Positions 54,261 through 63,001 of a stretch of 64,000 nt of DNA are shown here, in pieces. This stretch comes from an uncultured Paraprevotella sp. (GTDB lineage: Bacteria > Bacteroidota > Bacteroidia > Bacteroidales > Bacteroidaceae), in assembly GCA_944320775.1 (NCBI GenBank), contig CALUIV010000015.1, positions 1 through 64,000 on the forward strand. The letters are read 5' to 3'. The notes beneath the pieces are model-generated. The model was not told where the DNA came from. It saw nothing but the letters and a program-made list of their open reading frames with translations, and ran no database searches. The position numbers and the translations under genes are program-made. Each line of letters opens with the position of its first letter. Within the stretch, counting starts at the first letter, position 1.

Positions 54261-55603
54261 ATTCTGTCTAAAATTTTTTCGTATTCACTGGATGCTGTAC
54301 CGATTTGTAATCCGTAAAAACGAACCCCCATGGCTCTTTCCTCACATATCTTATCCATAGTACTCTTTATAGGTTCAGGAAATTCAAAATCACTGATGAC
54401 CAATACGTCTGCTAAACTATACATCTCTGTTTTCAGAGTATCGAGCGCTAAACGAAGCATATTTTCTCCATCTGTACCTCCTGAAAATCCATGGGTAAGA
54501 AAATCTTTCAATTGATACCAGTTGGCTGGGTGTGCAAGATCTATCGCCGCAGCTCTCACAGAAAATGTAATAAGAAAACACTTACGTTTCTGTTTCTTGG
54601 CAATTCTTACCAACTGGATTAACAGAGAATTTGCTATTTTTTCTGATCTACCACTCATGGAACCACTTGTATCAACGGCCACAATAATGGGTCCCATCTG
54701 AAAGCGTGGTTTGTCGCAAATTCGTTGCTTCATCTTTTTTTGTCCAAGCAACTTTGGACGATTTGAAAACAATTGGAGTCTGCCGGAAGCTAATTTCTGA
54801 AAAAACACGGATTCTGTTGCCTGATCTGCCAGCAGAACTATTTCAGAAGGTATCAGGTGGTTGAGATTTCTTCCCATAATGATTTCTTCTACCTCCTCAA
54901 AGGTCGCATGTTTTGAAATAATTTGCGGTTTATATTTTAATATAATATCATCCCGATCGTCTTTATTTTCGGGATATTGCCTTCCTATAATCCTAACAAT
55001 TTCTGCCAATGCTGGATATTTATAAAATTCATGGTCTATCTTTTTTGCACGCTTGTAGTCTTCAAGTCCACGGTCCCGAACGGACCGTTCCCAATTATTT
55101 TTATTCTTATTGAGAATTTCCATTTTCATCCGTTCGGCATACTCTTTATTCGCTTTCTCCCAATCCTTCGTAAGGGCCGACAGCACCGTTATTTTACCAG
55201 CTTCATCCAGTTGTTGCATCTGATTGACATATCCTTCCACATTTACCTCGTGTGGTAAATAGAATTGTTTAATAGTCTGACTTACCTCACTCCACATCTT
55301 CCGTTTTCCGTTCAAATTTGCCTGAGTAAATGCATCAATCAATCTGCCTTGTCTGTCATACTCCTTCTCGATAGGTTCGTACAATGACAGCAGAGCTTGT
55401 AAAAAGCTCATCAAATCCTCTTTCAGCATCTCTGTCCATAACGGATCCTGACTGTCAAGTTGTGGATTATCAGCTACTACCGATTGAATGTATTGTCCAA
55501 GTATATCATTGGCTGGTTTAAAATCAGGATAATTCCCGGCATCCATATAAAAATCAAATGTCTCACTATAGTGTTGCATTCGTTGTTCAGTAGTTCTATT
55601 CAT
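54248..55603 (-). CDS. vWA-domain protein (ViaA/CoxE-like)
   Basis: The 451-residue protein has an N-terminal helical region of about 290 residues. A C-terminal von Willebrand A domain follows, with an intact MIDAS motif VAVDTSGSMSGRSEK near residue 310 and later VLVISDFEFPEP near residue 402. It overlaps the MoxR gene by four bases and the metallopeptidase gene by 13. MoxR ATPases and vWA proteins work as chaperone-like pairs (RavA-ViaA), so these two should form a complex. The rest of the operon suggests recruitment to a conflict system. Confidence 0.88.
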   Translation of the reverse strand: MNRTTEQRMQHYSETFDFYMDAGNYPDFKPANDILGQYIQSVVADNPQLDSQDPLWTEMLKEDLMSFLQALLSLYEPIEKEYDRQGRLIDAFTQANLNGKRKMWSEVSQTIKQFYLPHEVNVEGYVNQMQQLDEAGKITVLSALTKDWEKANKEYAERMKMEILNKNKNNWERSVRDRGLEDYKRAKKIDHEFYKYPALAEIVRIIGRQYPENKDDRDDIILKYKPQIISKHATFEEVEEIIMGRNLNHLIPSEIVLLADQATESVFFQKLASGRLQLFSNRPKLLGQKKMKQRICDKPRFQMGPIIVAVDTSGSMSGRSEKIANSLLIQLVRIAKKQKRKCFLITFSVRAAAIDLAHPANWYQLKDFLTHGFSGGTDGENMLRLALDTLKTEMYSLADVLVISDFEFPEPIKSTMDKICEERAMGVRFYGLQIGTASSEYEKILDRIWKI

Positions 55604-57192
55604 AACAGCATTCGAGAGTTATTGAGTCTGATAAACATTTCTTTCAATAAATTTTCTGTCTGCTTAATCTGTCGGAAAAGAAGTTTTCTGTCGTCATCGG
55701 CAACAAAGAGATTATCAGTTTCTGCAAGCCTCTCTGAAAAAGCATTGAAACTATCGCTAATCTCAGAATACTCCATCTGAAGTTGAATGAAAATCGAATC
55801 ACCATTGGACTCATGTTCTAACAATTTATTTGAAAGTGAAATATTATTTCCGCAAAAAGTACGTAAAAAAGCATAAGAAATACCATTGATCATGACCCCA
55901 CCCTTACATTTACGTAGAATCACTTTCTCTACTTTTCCAGACGAGTTTACTTTTTTATCGAAAGGTGTACCCATATAAATAGCATGAATGATCCAACTTT
56001 TGACGTTTGAGTCCAAATACACGATACCGCTTATGTCCTTCTCCGATGACAAATGATTTAAATCGGTTTTAGCAAACAGACACTTCCCTTTTGGATAATC
56101 TTTCAGCACATAATAGAAGTAGCGCTCCACAACAAAGTCTTTACAACTATCATCATCGATCATTTTACCCTCCATCATATTTGCTGACTTCTCTTTAACC
56201 GCTTTATCTATTTTGGCTTGTAATTTGATGATCCGTTGCTCAATGTGGAACGTAAAAGCCTTCATTACACAATCTATTATTGGGATAATCAACACTTCTT
56301 TATTCCAAAGACAATGTATCAGCAGGATACAGTCTGATTCATCTATGGCAGATCTTCCGTTTAACCATGCTGACGCTCTCATTAAATGAAAAAGCTTTTT
56401 CCAACGACGGTCCGACACGTAAAAATCCAAAGTTGCGTGTTCCTGTTTTTTCTCTTCTTCTTTTAATAATTTGCGGATATTGGATACGATAACACATACC
56501 TCCTCAGGAATAGTAATACCCGCAATAGCTGATTGCCATGAGACAAATATCTCTTCAGTAATGAGCAGTTCCTCAGGAATAACAACTTCAGGAAGTCTGT
56601 CTTGTCGTATCATCTTGAAGAAAGTCCGTTCATCAGAAATGCAGTTGGATACCATACGCACCAGAAATCTATCCCATAATGCTTCCAGTCCTTCATTTTC
56701 AGCAGGCAATTCATTGCTGGCTGCAATAAGGGCTTTCATTGGTAAGGATAATGTTTGGGATCCATTTTTATAGATACGTTCGTTGATGACTGTCAACAGA
56801 GCATTTTGTATAGCTGGACCTGCCTTCCAGATCTCATCCAGAAAAACCACCGTGCAGTCGGGCAAGTAACCATCAGTGATGCGTTCGTACTTATCTTCAT
56901 TTTTCAACTTAGATATAGAGACAGGACCGAATATTTCATCGGGGGTACTGAAACGTGACATCAGATACTCAAACGATTTCGCCTCTTTGAACACAAGTTT
57001 CAGTCGTCGTGCCACCAAACTTTTCGCCGTTCCCGGAGGGCCAAGCAGGAAAAGACTCTCACCAGCCACTGCACACAACAGCGACATGGCCAGTATATTT
57101 TCTTTCTCAAAAATACCCTCCGAAATGTATTTTAATAGTAAGATAATGTGTTGACGGGTATCATCTTTATTAAAAGTAACTTTCTTTGTCAT
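55600..57192 (-). CDS. MoxR/RavA-like AAA+ ATPase
   Basis: The 530-residue protein has Walker A LFLLGPPGTAKSLVAR (GPPGTAKS at residues 51-58) and Walker B VVFLDEIWKAGPAIQNALL near residue 117, followed by LIAASNELPAENEGLEALWD near residue 158. The C-terminal 200 residues form a RavA-like extension. It is coupled to the vWA gene by a four-base overlap. A 96-bp gap to the upstream DUF262 gene contains a half-operator shared with the WYL promoter, so it may also have its own start point. Confidence 0.9.
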   Translation of the reverse strand: MTKKVTFNKDDTRQHIILLLKYISEGIFEKENILAMSLLCAVAGESLFLLGPPGTAKSLVARRLKLVFKEAKSFEYLMSRFSTPDEIFGPVSISKLKNEDKYERITDGYLPDCTVVFLDEIWKAGPAIQNALLTVINERIYKNGSQTLSLPMKALIAASNELPAENEGLEALWDRFLVRMVSNCISDERTFFKMIRQDRLPEVVIPEELLITEEIFVSWQSAIAGITIPEEVCVIVSNIRKLLKEEEKKQEHATLDFYVSDRRWKKLFHLMRASAWLNGRSAIDESDCILLIHCLWNKEVLIIPIIDCVMKAFTFHIEQRIIKLQAKIDKAVKEKSANMMEGKMIDDDSCKDFVVERYFYYVLKDYPKGKCLFAKTDLNHLSSEKDISGIVYLDSNVKSWIIHAIYMGTPFDKKVNSSGKVEKVILRKCKGGVMINGISYAFLRTFCGNNISLSNKLLEHESNGDSIFIQLQMEYSEISDSFNAFSERLAETDNLFVADDDRKLLFRQIKQTENLLKEMFIRLNNSRMLL

Positions 57193-57215
57193 AGATTAAA
57201 GAGTGTTTATGGTTA

Positions 57216-57241
57216 CAAAGAAAACACCACCCTATGCCAAA
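57216..57241 (-). promoter_or_regulatory. MoxR-gene promoter region with a WYL-type half operator
   Basis: On the plus strand CAAAG (57216-57220; CTTTG on the coding strand) is followed after 10 bases by CCTATGCCAAA (57231-57241). The same two words with the same 15-base offset occur in the WYL promoter at 62402 and 62417. The -7 box is imperfect (TTTCTTTG). A further TATAGGTTT at 57264-57272 resembles the other half site at longer spacing. Confidence 0.6.
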
Positions 57242-57288
57242 CAGCAGCAGAGGATGGTGAAAATATAGGTTTAAGGATAATTAACACC

Positions 57289-59064
57289 TTATTCCTTAAA
57301 AGAATCAATCAAGATATTATACATCTCTTTTTCGTGATCTTCCATTATCTTATTTGTCCAGCCTTCAGGAGCACCTTTTGCTGCAAGAAACATACTATAT
57401 AATTTTATGCTTTGTAAAGCATGTTTTTGAGCCTGATCTGAAATTCTAGCGAACTTAACCGTTACGGGATCATTATTTTGTTGTGAATTGAATCCGGATG
57501 AAATCATTGCCAAATTTCCGAAAGAATGGATTTCATCTTTCGCCCATATTGTGTTTTGCTTTTGATCTTGAGGATGAAGATGCTCTATCGAACGGTTTGA
57601 ACGGAAAATGTAGTCATTTACAATATCTTGCTGTTCCTCTGTGAAATACTTCTCTCTGTCTTCCCAAAGGAAATAATCAAGTCGCCAAAACCAATACCGA
57701 TCGGGGTTATGATCATATGACAATAATTTAACATCAGGTACTCCTTTTCTAAGGTTATTATCAATGGATTTTAGCATTTTAAGGAGTTCGTCGCAATTAA
57801 CATCATGATGAGAGGACAACTCCACTAATAATGGTTTAAGCCAGTTATAAAATGGAGTTTGAGATACATACAACATTGACTCATATTGGAGAACACACTC
57901 AATTTCTGACAAATTTTCTTTATAATTATGATTAATTATTGTATATCTGTTACTGCTTGCGTTATTTTCCCAAGTAATGATATAATAGTCAAATAATAAA
58001 CGATAGAACAGTAATTGATTATAGAAAGCTGGAATATCTTCTATTACATGGTCTTTAAATACCCGTATTAATTCCGTGCGATAGAAAGAATAGGAACCAT
58101 TTATTGATAAATGAATATCAAGCACCATCATAAGAAATTCAGGAAAAGACAATATCGCCTGATTTGAGGAATCTTGGTTATAACGATCTTCTCTTACTCG
58201 CATTTTTGCTTCTATTTGACCAATTTCTATGTCATCTTCTCGCTCAAAAGATGATTCACAGAGTTTGAACGCTTCATCAAATAATCCATTTTGGCATTTT
58301 TTTATGGAACTCACATATCGTTTCCGATATTCCTCATCAGACATATTATCGCTTTTCTTTATAATAGGACGAGACATATCACTTATACTGTTCCAAATGC
58401 GGGTAAGCCATTCTTGATTGGGCTGACCTCTTAAAAGTTGAACCTTTATGATTTCATGTTGTTCCAATCCTTTTCCGGCAGAATTCATTGACTCGAAATA
58501 TTTGTTCAGTGACGACGGAGCATTTATATACTCATCGGGCAATACAGAAAAGAAGAAGGACAAATTCTCATAAACTTGCATAGCAAAGGTTTTCTTTTCT
58601 TCTTCGTTTTCAAAATTCTGCTCCATAAACAAACTAATTTCTTTTATAGCATAGTCCATTTTTTTATTACAATAATCCGATGACTCTTTATTTATGACGG
58701 AAAGAAGATAATCGTAGTCTTGGGGACGTGCAGTAAATTCTAAACGCTTATAATCCTGACGACCTTCTTCTATAAACTCTTTCCAACGAGTATCATATTT
58801 TCTAAGAACAATGCCTATAAGCATAATGACTGTAAAACGTTGTTGTCCGTCAATCAAGTCAAAAGAGTCACCTTTTCTTATACATGATAACATACCAAGG
58901 TAATAAGGCGATTGACCTGGCATTCTTTTGAAGTGTTCCTTCAAATCATATAGCAATCCCTTTACTTCCTCTTTTCCCCACGCAAATAATCTTTGGTATA
59001 AAGGTATATTGAAATATAAATTCTCCTTTACAACTAATTCAGGTGTATATCTATTCGTATTCAT
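57289..59064 (-). CDS. DUF262-DUF1524 protein (GmrSD-type)
   Basis: The 591-residue protein has a DUF262 domain with IPLYQRLFAWG near residue 20 and the ParB-like signature LIDGQQRFT (DGQQR at 72-76). Towards the C-terminus it has a DUF1524 His-Me nuclease-like motif SIEHLHPQDQ near residue 495 and GNLAMISSGFNSQQN. This is the layout of a fused GmrS/GmrD type IV restriction enzyme, which cleaves modified phage DNA. It overlaps the second DUF262 gene by 14 bp. A nuclease effector role is inferred. Confidence 0.88.
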   Translation of the reverse strand: MNTNRYTPELVVKENLYFNIPLYQRLFAWGKEEVKGLLYDLKEHFKRMPGQSPYYLGMLSCIRKGDSFDLIDGQQRFTVIMLIGIVLRKYDTRWKEFIEEGRQDYKRLEFTARPQDYDYLLSVINKESSDYCNKKMDYAIKEISLFMEQNFENEEEKKTFAMQVYENLSFFFSVLPDEYINAPSSLNKYFESMNSAGKGLEQHEIIKVQLLRGQPNQEWLTRIWNSISDMSRPIIKKSDNMSDEEYRKRYVSSIKKCQNGLFDEAFKLCESSFEREDDIEIGQIEAKMRVREDRYNQDSSNQAILSFPEFLMMVLDIHLSINGSYSFYRTELIRVFKDHVIEDIPAFYNQLLFYRLLFDYYIITWENNASSNRYTIINHNYKENLSEIECVLQYESMLYVSQTPFYNWLKPLLVELSSHHDVNCDELLKMLKSIDNNLRKGVPDVKLLSYDHNPDRYWFWRLDYFLWEDREKYFTEEQQDIVNDYIFRSNRSIEHLHPQDQKQNTIWAKDEIHSFGNLAMISSGFNSQQNNDPVTVKFARISDQAQKHALQSIKLYSMFLAAKGAPEGWTNKIMEDHEKEMYNILIDSFKE

Positions 59065-60769
59065 TGCAGAATTTTTCTATTATAAAACTATCAGTAAAAC
59101 TATCAGAAAGTTCAGTAAATAAATCTTGTAGTCTTTGGAAGAAACGAAGTTGTATGCCTTGCTCTTCTATGTCTTTACCCCAATTCTTAATTTGAGACAA
59201 ACATTCTGCAAAAAAGAATGTAGGAGATGACGCCTGATCGATCATCATTATTATTTCAGAATCTTTTGCAAAATCTCTTATTTTGAAGGACAATGCCTTT
59301 TCGGAGACATATCTGTGTTGTGCAATACTACTGGCAATACAGAACAATGCTTCTGTCAGATACTGAGAACCGAATTTCAAATAATAACCAAATAATAAAG
59401 TTTCTATGATTTCCTCATAACGCCAATGGCTTTCCCACCGTATATGCTTTCGCAATGCATGTAATTGTTCTGTCTCTAAAAAACTTGCGTATTTTTCAAC
59501 GAAATATTCAGTAAAGGCAAAAAAATGTGGCCCTCCTTGAATTTTCTCATAAAATACAAATTGCTCGCCAAAAGCTGGAATATCAGGAATAGTCAATGCA
59601 GCTGAAAATTCCTTTTTTATTCTATATTTTTTATTTACATCAAAGCTTTTTTTTCTCATCCATTTGCGTAAACGGAACAAATGCATTGATAAAGCTTCAT
59701 CCATTAAATCATATTTTTGACTGACAAGAAGATTCCATCTATTAGCCAAATGTTCAGCCTGTCCTTCATTATAAACAAACCGGAGATGATGGGCTTTCAG
59801 CAAATCATAATCAGTCAATGGAACACCCTTGGAATTTTCGTTAGAGAAAAATGTATATGCCAGGTCCAATCTGCTGTCTGTCAATATTAACGTTGAGAAA
59901 ATGAGATTATTTATAATTTTACCACATCGTTTCTCATCATGAAGTCTACTACAATATTGCTTTATTTGATATAAGTTGTTCGCTACATGTTCGCGAGAAG
60001 TCTCAGAACGGAAAGTTTGTTTCAGAAGTGGCAGATTGCCTTTATAACCAAGTTCGCGGCATATTAATGTAAGTGTAACCAAACGTTGCTGTCCGTCTAT
60101 TACCGCATAATTTCCATTAGCATCTTTCTGAAGGATGATAGTACCCAAATGATATTTTCCAATAGGTAAAATTTCTTCTAAACTTTTCCATAAATTAGAC
60201 ACTTGTTCCTCTCCCCAACAGTAATTCCTCTGATAATCAGGAATTACGAGTGAATTACTGAACAACTGTCCTAACGTACAAGTTTCAAGACATACATCAT
60301 CATTATTAAGTCCTTTTTCTTCAAAAGACAATTTGCCAGAGTAAGCCTCTGTAGATGGAGAGACTCTCTGCTGTTTGGATATCAATTCTATGATAGGATC
60401 TATAATATTCATGATATATTGAAAAGCATCCTTCAATTCTTCCCAATTATCAGGTTTACGGTTTAACACACAGCGACCTTGACTGAGATTACCCCATCTC
60501 TCCCATACCAGCTCATCGTTTCTTGATGTTTTTACCCTAAGCTGTTTTGCAAATTCACGATAATCTTTACTCTGATACTTTCCCTCTAAATGCAGCTCCA
60601 CATAACCATTTTTATATTCATAATGCAAAGCTTTATCATCAGTCAAAAATGTCGTAACATATAGATATCTACTTGACTGCCATGTCCTATAGTCATATTT
60701 AGCATATACTATACGCTCTGGAAAGCATCTTTTAATGTAGTTTTCTAAATTTTTATTGATCCATACCAT
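59051..60769 (-). CDS. DUF262 protein with an N-terminal extra domain, no DUF1524
   Basis: The 572-residue protein has an N-terminal domain of about 130 residues (starts MVWINKNLENYIKRCFPERI; includes VELHLEGKYQSKDYREF), perhaps of the DUF4268 type, which I cannot confirm. The DUF262 domain follows, with IPDYQRNYCWGEEQ near residue 177 and YAVIDGQQRLVTLT near residue 220. The C-terminus is helical and lacks the HxxP nuclease motif seen in its partner. It could be the sensor or NTPase half of a two-protein complex with the next gene. It overlaps that gene by 14 bp. Confidence 0.85.
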   Translation of the reverse strand: MVWINKNLENYIKRCFPERIVYAKYDYRTWQSSRYLYVTTFLTDDKALHYEYKNGYVELHLEGKYQSKDYREFAKQLRVKTSRNDELVWERWGNLSQGRCVLNRKPDNWEELKDAFQYIMNIIDPIIELISKQQRVSPSTEAYSGKLSFEEKGLNNDDVCLETCTLGQLFSNSLVIPDYQRNYCWGEEQVSNLWKSLEEILPIGKYHLGTIILQKDANGNYAVIDGQQRLVTLTLICRELGYKGNLPLLKQTFRSETSREHVANNLYQIKQYCSRLHDEKRCGKIINNLIFSTLILTDSRLDLAYTFFSNENSKGVPLTDYDLLKAHHLRFVYNEGQAEHLANRWNLLVSQKYDLMDEALSMHLFRLRKWMRKKSFDVNKKYRIKKEFSAALTIPDIPAFGEQFVFYEKIQGGPHFFAFTEYFVEKYASFLETEQLHALRKHIRWESHWRYEEIIETLLFGYYLKFGSQYLTEALFCIASSIAQHRYVSEKALSFKIRDFAKDSEIIMMIDQASSPTFFFAECLSQIKNWGKDIEEQGIQLRFFQRLQDLFTELSDSFTDSFIIEKFCNEYE

Positions 60770-60806
60770 AGCTTATAATTATAAAATTATTATCATTGAA
60801 ATAAAA

Positions 60807-61292
60807 TCATGATTGTTTAATTATTAGTTTATAGATAATCTCCAGTATTTTCGGAATCAGTTCATCTTCAGATACTGGAATACTGATATCACTGTTCTTG
60901 CTGTAATGAGCGTTGACGACTTCAGCAATCTCTTCTAATTGCCAAAGACGATTCGTGCGAGTTAAGCATATTGACACTTCCCATTCTCCTGAATATACCC
61001 AAGGCAGAATACGTACGCCAAAATCCTTATAATTGCATTCTATAACACCATCCTCTACTATGATCGCTTGCTGAATGCTATTTTTTTCTACAAACTCTTT
61101 TACGGCTTCATCTATCCTCTTCTGTATCTCCTGTTTGTACTGCTCCTCAATTTCTTCTTGGACAGAAAGAACTTCCCCCATAGCTTCCTCTAATTTATCA
61201 TAGACTTCATCAAGAAACTTAATCTTTTCTTGTGTACTAAGATTCCCTAATTCATTTAGTACATCTTCCAAATCAAAAACAGACATAGACAT
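60807..61292 (-). CDS. Small acidic protein of unknown function
   Basis: The 161-residue protein has an N-terminal half rich in Glu and Lys that forms a probable coiled coil (residues 15-75). A small domain follows with GVRILPWVYSGEWEVSI near residue 93 and a helical C-terminus. No family recognised. It is the first gene after the WYL regulator's stop (163 bp) and 37 bp before the first DUF262 gene, so it belongs to the operon. An accessory or inhibitor role is possible but unsupported. Confidence 0.75.
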   Translation of the reverse strand: MSMSVFDLEDVLNELGNLSTQEKIKFLDEVYDKLEEAMGEVLSVQEEIEEQYKQEIQKRIDEAVKEFVEKNSIQQAIIVEDGVIECNYKDFGVRILPWVYSGEWEVSICLTRTNRLWQLEEIAEVVNAHYSKNSDISIPVSEDELIPKILEIIYKLIIKQS

Positions 61293-61455
61293 GTTAAAAT
61301 TTTATTATTTACAATATATACCTAATAAACGGTCTCTGACAGCCCTCGTCAAAAGGGTGATTTGAGCTATTTTAATGGCAACCTTCGATGTGCCTACGGA
61401 ACATACGGAGGACCATTCATTATTGAGTGTTTTCAAATCAATTATTGACAGATTT

Positions 61456-62379
61456 TCACTTGATCGTATTATATTTATTCCACATTCTTTTTATTTTTCC
61501 CGCTATTTCTTTACGTAACCATATAGGTGCAAGGACTTCCAGATTTTCGCCGTTCCGAAGCAACTCTTGTTGAAAATCAAAAGTCGGACGAAGACAGTAA
61601 GTGAAAATACTGTACTCTTCATTGCGTTCCGTTTCCTCTTGTGACTCATGAAGTTTCAAATCACGCAAATAGTTAGCCTGTCCGGCGTAAACCTTTAATT
61701 TTACATATTCTTTTTTGATATGCTCATCTGTTATAATACCATAGCAATCGTCAAAAAAATCTTCTGCTGACCAATCTTTTGGCATTTCGAATGTTTCTTC
61801 TTTCTTTTGTAAAAAAGTAATCCGATCAAGACCGTAGATTCTCGGACCATGTTTATAATAACTGGCAGAGGTACTGCGTGCCACTAAATACCATCGCTGA
61901 CGGAATAATTTGACGCAAAAGGGTTCAACATCAAAATTATGTTCTTCATCTTTCCAATAACTATGGTAAGTTATATTTAAAATCCGATTGGATTTCATTG
62001 CTTCAATAATACTCTGAAGCTTTTCTTGTCCAGAAGGAACATATTCCAATAAGATACGGTCTTTTATACTTTGACTTTCGGCTAATGCATTGCTCACACA
62101 AAAGGTATTATAAAGCCATGAACGCAGACCGTTCTTATTTATATCCTCCTTATTCATGATATAATAACGATACTTACCTTTACCTTCATTCTCAATAAAA
62201 AGTCCGAACATATCCTGAATAGCATACTTCCAGTTATTGAACGTGCGTTTAGGGATTTCCACTCCCTCACTTATCTCACTATCGAGCCAACGACGATTAA
62301 GCTCCTTAAAGGAAATTTTGTTTGCCTTATAAATGGTATCTATAATCCAAACATATTTACTCATTAAACTCTGTGCCAT
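61456..62379 (-). CDS. WYL-domain transcriptional regulator
   Basis: The 307-residue protein has an N-terminal winged helix (SKYVWIIDTIYKANKISFKE, then PKRTFNNWKYAI). A WYL domain follows (RILNITYHSYWKDEEHNFDV near residue 133, then RQRWYLVARS near residue 157), and a C-terminal WCX-type region. WYL regulators of this BrxR/CapW kind often repress phage-defence operons and respond to a nucleotide-type ligand. It lies upstream of the DUF262-MoxR-vWA genes on the same strand, and its own promoter holds a perfect inverted repeat, so autoregulation is likely. Confidence 0.9.
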   Translation of the reverse strand: MAQSLMSKYVWIIDTIYKANKISFKELNRRWLDSEISEGVEIPKRTFNNWKYAIQDMFGLFIENEGKGKYRYYIMNKEDINKNGLRSWLYNTFCVSNALAESQSIKDRILLEYVPSGQEKLQSIIEAMKSNRILNITYHSYWKDEEHNFDVEPFCVKLFRQRWYLVARSTSASYYKHGPRIYGLDRITFLQKKEETFEMPKDWSAEDFFDDCYGIITDEHIKKEYVKLKVYAGQANYLRDLKLHESQEETERNEEYSIFTYCLRPTFDFQQELLRNGENLEVLAPIWLRKEIAGKIKRMWNKYNTIK

Positions 62380-62401
62380 ATTATTCTTAATTTAACTGCA
62401 C

Positions 62402-62442
62402 CAAAGTTACTTTAAACCTATGCCAAATCATAGCATAGGTTT
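62402..62442 (-). promoter_or_regulatory. WYL promoter and 10-bp inverted-repeat operator
   Basis: On the minus strand the -7 box is TAACTTTG (62402-62409), an exact TAnnTTTG. Just upstream lies the perfect inverted repeat AAACCTATGC (62414-62423), 9 bases, GCATAGGTTT (62433-62442). It covers the region where the -33 contact should be, as expected for a repressor site. The left half and its distance to CTTTG recur before the MoxR gene. Confidence 0.75.
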
Positions 62443-62537
62443 GTCTTTTTTAAAAAGTTTCCGCGAAAATCTAATAAGAATTTATATTTAGATTTGTGAA
62501 AGTTGAATAACGTCAATTTGTCAAAATGACATTTCAA

Positions 62538-62610
62538 CCGTCCGATACGCGCGAATTTGCAACCAATGACACAGGCCTGCATAAATTCGCGCGTATCGGA
62601 CGGCTTTTTT
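62538..62610 (+). terminator. Orphan 21-bp terminator, possible small RNA end
   Basis: CCGTCCGATACGCGCGAATTT, cut here at 62538-62557 plus one base, is exactly complementary to 62583-62603. The loop is 24 bases and a T-run (62605-62610) follows, all on the plus strand. No plus-strand gene precedes it. A -7 box TAGATTTG at 62489-62496 could start a transcript of about 105 bases ending here. The high-GC stem is unlike its AT-rich surroundings. Confidence 0.7.
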
Positions 62611-62754
62611 AGACACAATCCGTTTATTTTGAACAGAATAGACCTGATTTCTCGGGTTGGTAAAAAGACTCAGATAATTTTTAAATGTTAAATAAGGGCT
62701 GAATCCGAACGAAAAAACGGGCCGGACAAAATGAGATGCCCACCACATATAAAC

Positions 62755-62790
62755 GAGATGCCGATGAAGTTTTACGTTCATCGGCATCTC
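62755..62790. terminator. 14-bp hairpin, possible GH3 terminator
   Basis: GAGATGCCGATGAA (62755-62768) is the exact reverse complement of 62777-62790, with an 8-base loop. On the minus strand it follows the GH3 stop by about 210 bp and has only a weak T-rich tail. Together with the hairpin at 62538 it makes up most of the 62380-63001 gap, in which I see no gene. Confidence 0.5.
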
Positions 62791-63001
62791 ATTGATTTAT
62801 TTCACCACAAAATTTGCCATTTACAATGGAATATTTATGCACGTCATGAGGATTTTCGAGCCAATTCTACATAAATATTCGGAATAATAATGCAAGAAAA
62901 CGGCTAAAAGCATCATTTCTCTAATTTTGTTTGAAAGCAAAAACATCATTTTACTTTCAAAAAGCAACAACACCTCTTGTTTATCTGGCAAAAAGACAAA
63001 A

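Noticed and set aside
62521..62787. Minus-strand open frame of 88 codons (MPMNVKLHRHLVYMWWASHF...)
   Set aside because: It runs through both perfect hairpins at 62538 and 62755, so its open state follows from repeat structure; no homology to a real family is recognised.
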